Positions 4,708 through 6,100 of a stretch of DNA of 6,100 bases are shown here, in pieces. Position 1 is the stretch's first letter; each line of letters begins with the position of its first letter. The position numbers and the translations under genes were made by a program. The stretch is from an uncultured Desulfobacterales bacterium. Lineage in GTDB: Bacteria; Desulfobacterota; Desulfobacteria; Desulfobacterales; G020354645. The notes beneath the pieces were generated by a model. It did not search any database. It saw nothing but the letters and a program-made list of their open reading frames with translations, and was not told the DNA's origin. The stretch spans positions 1 through 6,100 of the forward strand of contig CAMYNZ010000234.1 of NCBI GenBank assembly GCA_947259865.1, in the 5' to 3' direction.

Positions 4708-4778
4708 ATATAACATCAAGCATGTGCGGTTGCCGGAACGCGAAGCGTGGAGGCAATCGAACCCTGCTATTGTTAGGT
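4708..4778 (-). repeat. attC-like integron recombination site (candidate)
   Basis: In the direction of the neighbouring genes the 71-bp stretch opens with ACCTAAC, a full match to the R'' consensus RYYYAAC, and closes with GTTATAT, which fits R' GTTRRRY at six of seven positions. Between them is an imperfect dyad: AGCA/TGCT arms offset by one base, then a hairpin (4727-4759) with 8-bp outer arms, a symmetric GGA/GGA internal loop, a 4-bp inner stem ACGC/GCGT and a GAA loop. The outer stem folds better on the plus strand (a G-T pair where the other strand has A-C), which is the bottom strand that integrase would use. The R'' box overlaps the TAA of the upstream gene, as in many cassettes. No integrase gene and no second clear site are in view, so this could be a lone hairpin. 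Confidence 0.4.
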
Positions 4779-5759
4779 CTTGTTATTATGTTCTACAGTT
4801 ATAACTACTTTTCCTTTAAAATGTCCTTCTCCAAAATAGTGGAAAGCTTTAGCAGTCTCGCTTAACGGGTAACATCTATCTATAAAAGGTTTTACTTTGC
4901 CGGATTCAAAAAGTTCGTTAAGAATGCTTATATCTTTGTTTGGTTTATGCATTATTAAAGTCAGCTTCTTACTCCCGGTTAAGGAAATCAATGATCCAAC
5001 GAACACGAGTTGTAAAATTCGAGCAGATCTACCTCCAACCGTGACATAAATTCCATTAGAACTTAATGCCTGTCTATAATCGAAAATAGAACGATCTGTT
5101 TTAACATCAAGGATCAGATCGTAACACTTCCCATTTTTGGTAAAATCTTCTTGAGTGTAATCAATAACATGGTCTGCACCAAGAAATCGCATCGTGTCCA
5201 ATTTACCTGTGCTGTCCACGCCGGTCACTTCAGCGCCAAATGATTTGGCCATCTGAATTGCAAATGTACCTACCCCGCCTCCAGCGCCATTAATCAAAAT
5301 TCTTTGTCCCGGCTTAATCTCTCTCTTATCGCAAAGTCCCTGCAGTGCGAGGAGTCCCGCTTGGGGTGTGGCCGCTGCTTCTTCGTATGTCATACCAGCT
5401 GGTTTCAGCGTTAATTCATTTTCACGAGCACATACATATTCGGCAAAACCTCCCCAAAAACCCTCGCATAGGTCTCCAAATACATCATCACCCGGATGAA
5501 ACTGATTTATGTTTTTTCCAACCGCTTCGATTCGTCCTGCTATGTCACAGCCAAGTATTTTAGTTTTTGTTGGTTTTAGAAGCCCACTCAGAAGGCGATA
5601 CTCTAACGGCCTACCCGTTAACATATCCCAGTCCCATGAATTTATGGAGGCCGCATGAACTTTTATCAAGACTTCATCGTCCTTGGGAGCAGGTTTTTCT
5701 ATCTCTTTGAGCTGAAGAACATCCGGTGATCCGTATTTTGTGTATACAATCGCTTTCAT
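4773..5759 (-). CDS. zinc-free MDR-family NAD(P)H oxidoreductase
   Basis: This 328-residue cytoplasmic enzyme belongs to the quinone-oxidoreductase branch of the medium-chain dehydrogenase/reductase superfamily. The N-terminal GroES-like domain (1 to about 120) includes VLIKVHAASINSWDWDMLTG (30-49) and ILGCDIAGRIEAVGKNINQF (68-87); the Cys/His ligands of the structural and catalytic zinc sites are missing. The Rossmann domain starts near 150 with RILINGAGGGVGTFAIQMAK, whose AGGGVG loop binds the dinucleotide, followed by GAEVTGVDSTGKLD. The end GHFKGKVVITVE is typical for the family. The probable reaction is NADPH-dependent reduction of a quinone or an enone/alkenal, but the substrate is not readable. 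Its ATG is 5 bases after the stop of a second MDR gene, so the two are co-transcribed and probably coupled. Its stop codon overlaps the attC-like site. Confidence 0.92.
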   Translation of the reverse strand: MKAIVYTKYGSPDVLQLKEIEKPAPKDDEVLIKVHAASINSWDWDMLTGRPLEYRLLSGLLKPTKTKILGCDIAGRIEAVGKNINQFHPGDDVFGDLCEGFWGGFAEYVCARENELTLKPAGMTYEEAAATPQAGLLALQGLCDKREIKPGQRILINGAGGGVGTFAIQMAKSFGAEVTGVDSTGKLDTMRFLGADHVIDYTQEDFTKNGKCYDLILDVKTDRSIFDYRQALSSNGIYVTVGGRSARILQLVFVGSLISLTGSKKLTLIMHKPNKDISILNELFESGKVKPFIDRCYPLSETAKAFHYFGEGHFKGKVVITVEHNNKT

Positions 5760-5764
5760 TACTT

Positions 5765-6100
5765 TTATGACTTTCCCACAGAGATTACGACAGGCCCCAA
5801 TCTTTGTTCAGTCTCTACTCTTCGATGAGCTTCGGCAGCTTGCTCAAACGGATAGATTTTATCGACGATTGATTTTATTTGGCCCTTCTCAATCATTTCT
5901 TTGAGTGCAAGTAGTTCTTCCTCCATTTCTCCGGCAAAAATAAAAATCGCCGTCTTATCAGTAAACTTTGACGTCAGGACAGACCTCAGCATGTCGGAGA
6001 TACGCGGATTTGCCATTAGATAGCGCCCCTTGGGGTTGAGGGTTTTAACGCATTCGGAATAGGAACTTTTGGCAACCATGTCAAAAATCACGTCATAGGT
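5765..6100 (-). CDS. MDR-family NAD(P)H oxidoreductase, C-terminal part (partial)
   Basis: The frame is open to the window edge at 6100; its first complete codons read TYDVIFDMVAKSSYSECV, so the start lies outside and the GTG at 6091 is internal. The 111 visible residues are the last third of an MDR protein: the YDVIFD strand of the Rossmann fold, LNPKGRYLMAN, the helix EELLALKEMIEKGQIKSIVD and the closing segment YPFEQAAEAHRRVETEQRLGPVVISV. This is the same zinc-free quinone-reductase branch as the downstream gene, but the two differ enough not to be a recent duplication. The N-terminal and nucleotide-loop parts are not visible. It leads the two-gene reductase unit, 5 bases before the next ATG. 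Confidence 0.85.
   Translation of the reverse strand, partial: TYDVIFDMVAKSSYSECVKTLNPKGRYLMANPRISDMLRSVLTSKFTDKTAIFIFAGEMEEELLALKEMIEKGQIKSIVDKIYPFEQAAEAHRRVETEQRLGPVVISVGKS

Noticed and set aside
5466..5471. Another GGTCTC that might mark a fourth repeat end
   Set aside because: It lies inside the MDR coding sequence and the bases next to it do not continue the repeat consensus.

Overview
The window reads as chromosomal DNA with moderate-to-low GC from a Gram-negative anaerobe, most likely a Desulfobacterota/Desulfobacterales-type bacterium. This is an inference from three things: a PAS kinase with a C-x10-C-x2-C signature, a short dispersed repeat of a kind I associate with that group, and the gene styles. 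No rRNA, tRNA or other marker gene is present to fix the taxonomy.

Layout. Bases 1-144 are the 3' end of an unidentified plus-strand gene. Bases 145-616 hold no convincing gene. That gap contains a 7-bp hairpin (234-253), a roughly 170-bp element with terminal inverted repeats (292-462, MITE-like) and a terminator-like 9-bp hairpin (485-511). Bases 617-2200 are a two-gene plus-strand unit: a universal stress protein, then a soluble PAS histidine kinase with no response regulator beside it. From 2308 to the right edge every gene is on the minus strand. Read in transcription order they are: a truncated MDR-family oxidoreductase (runs off the window), a second complete MDR oxidoreductase, a 71-bp attC-like hairpin, a small exported or membrane-anchored protein of unknown function, a hotdog thioesterase related to fluoroacetyl-CoA thioesterase FlK, a 55-residue putative membrane protein, and two translationally coupled GNAT acetyltransferases, the second resembling PaiA. 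The kinase and the last GNAT converge at 2200/2308.

The minus-strand half looks like a collection of small accessory enzymes rather than a dedicated pathway: two paired reductases, a thioesterase and two acetyltransferases, with 69-125 nt gaps between the groups. One gap carries a structure that fits the integron recombination-site consensus well (AAC and GTT ends, imperfect dyad, overlap with the preceding stop codon). Part of the region may therefore have been assembled as gene cassettes, but only one such site is visible and no integrase is present.

The observations most worth a second look are the terminal-inverted-repeat element with a third copy of its end that supplies the stop codon of the PaiA-like gene, the attC-like site, the overlooked 55-residue membrane ORF, a PP2C-like peptide tail directly after a stop codon, and the FlK-like enzyme that keeps the catalytic triad but lacks one of the two lid phenylalanines.
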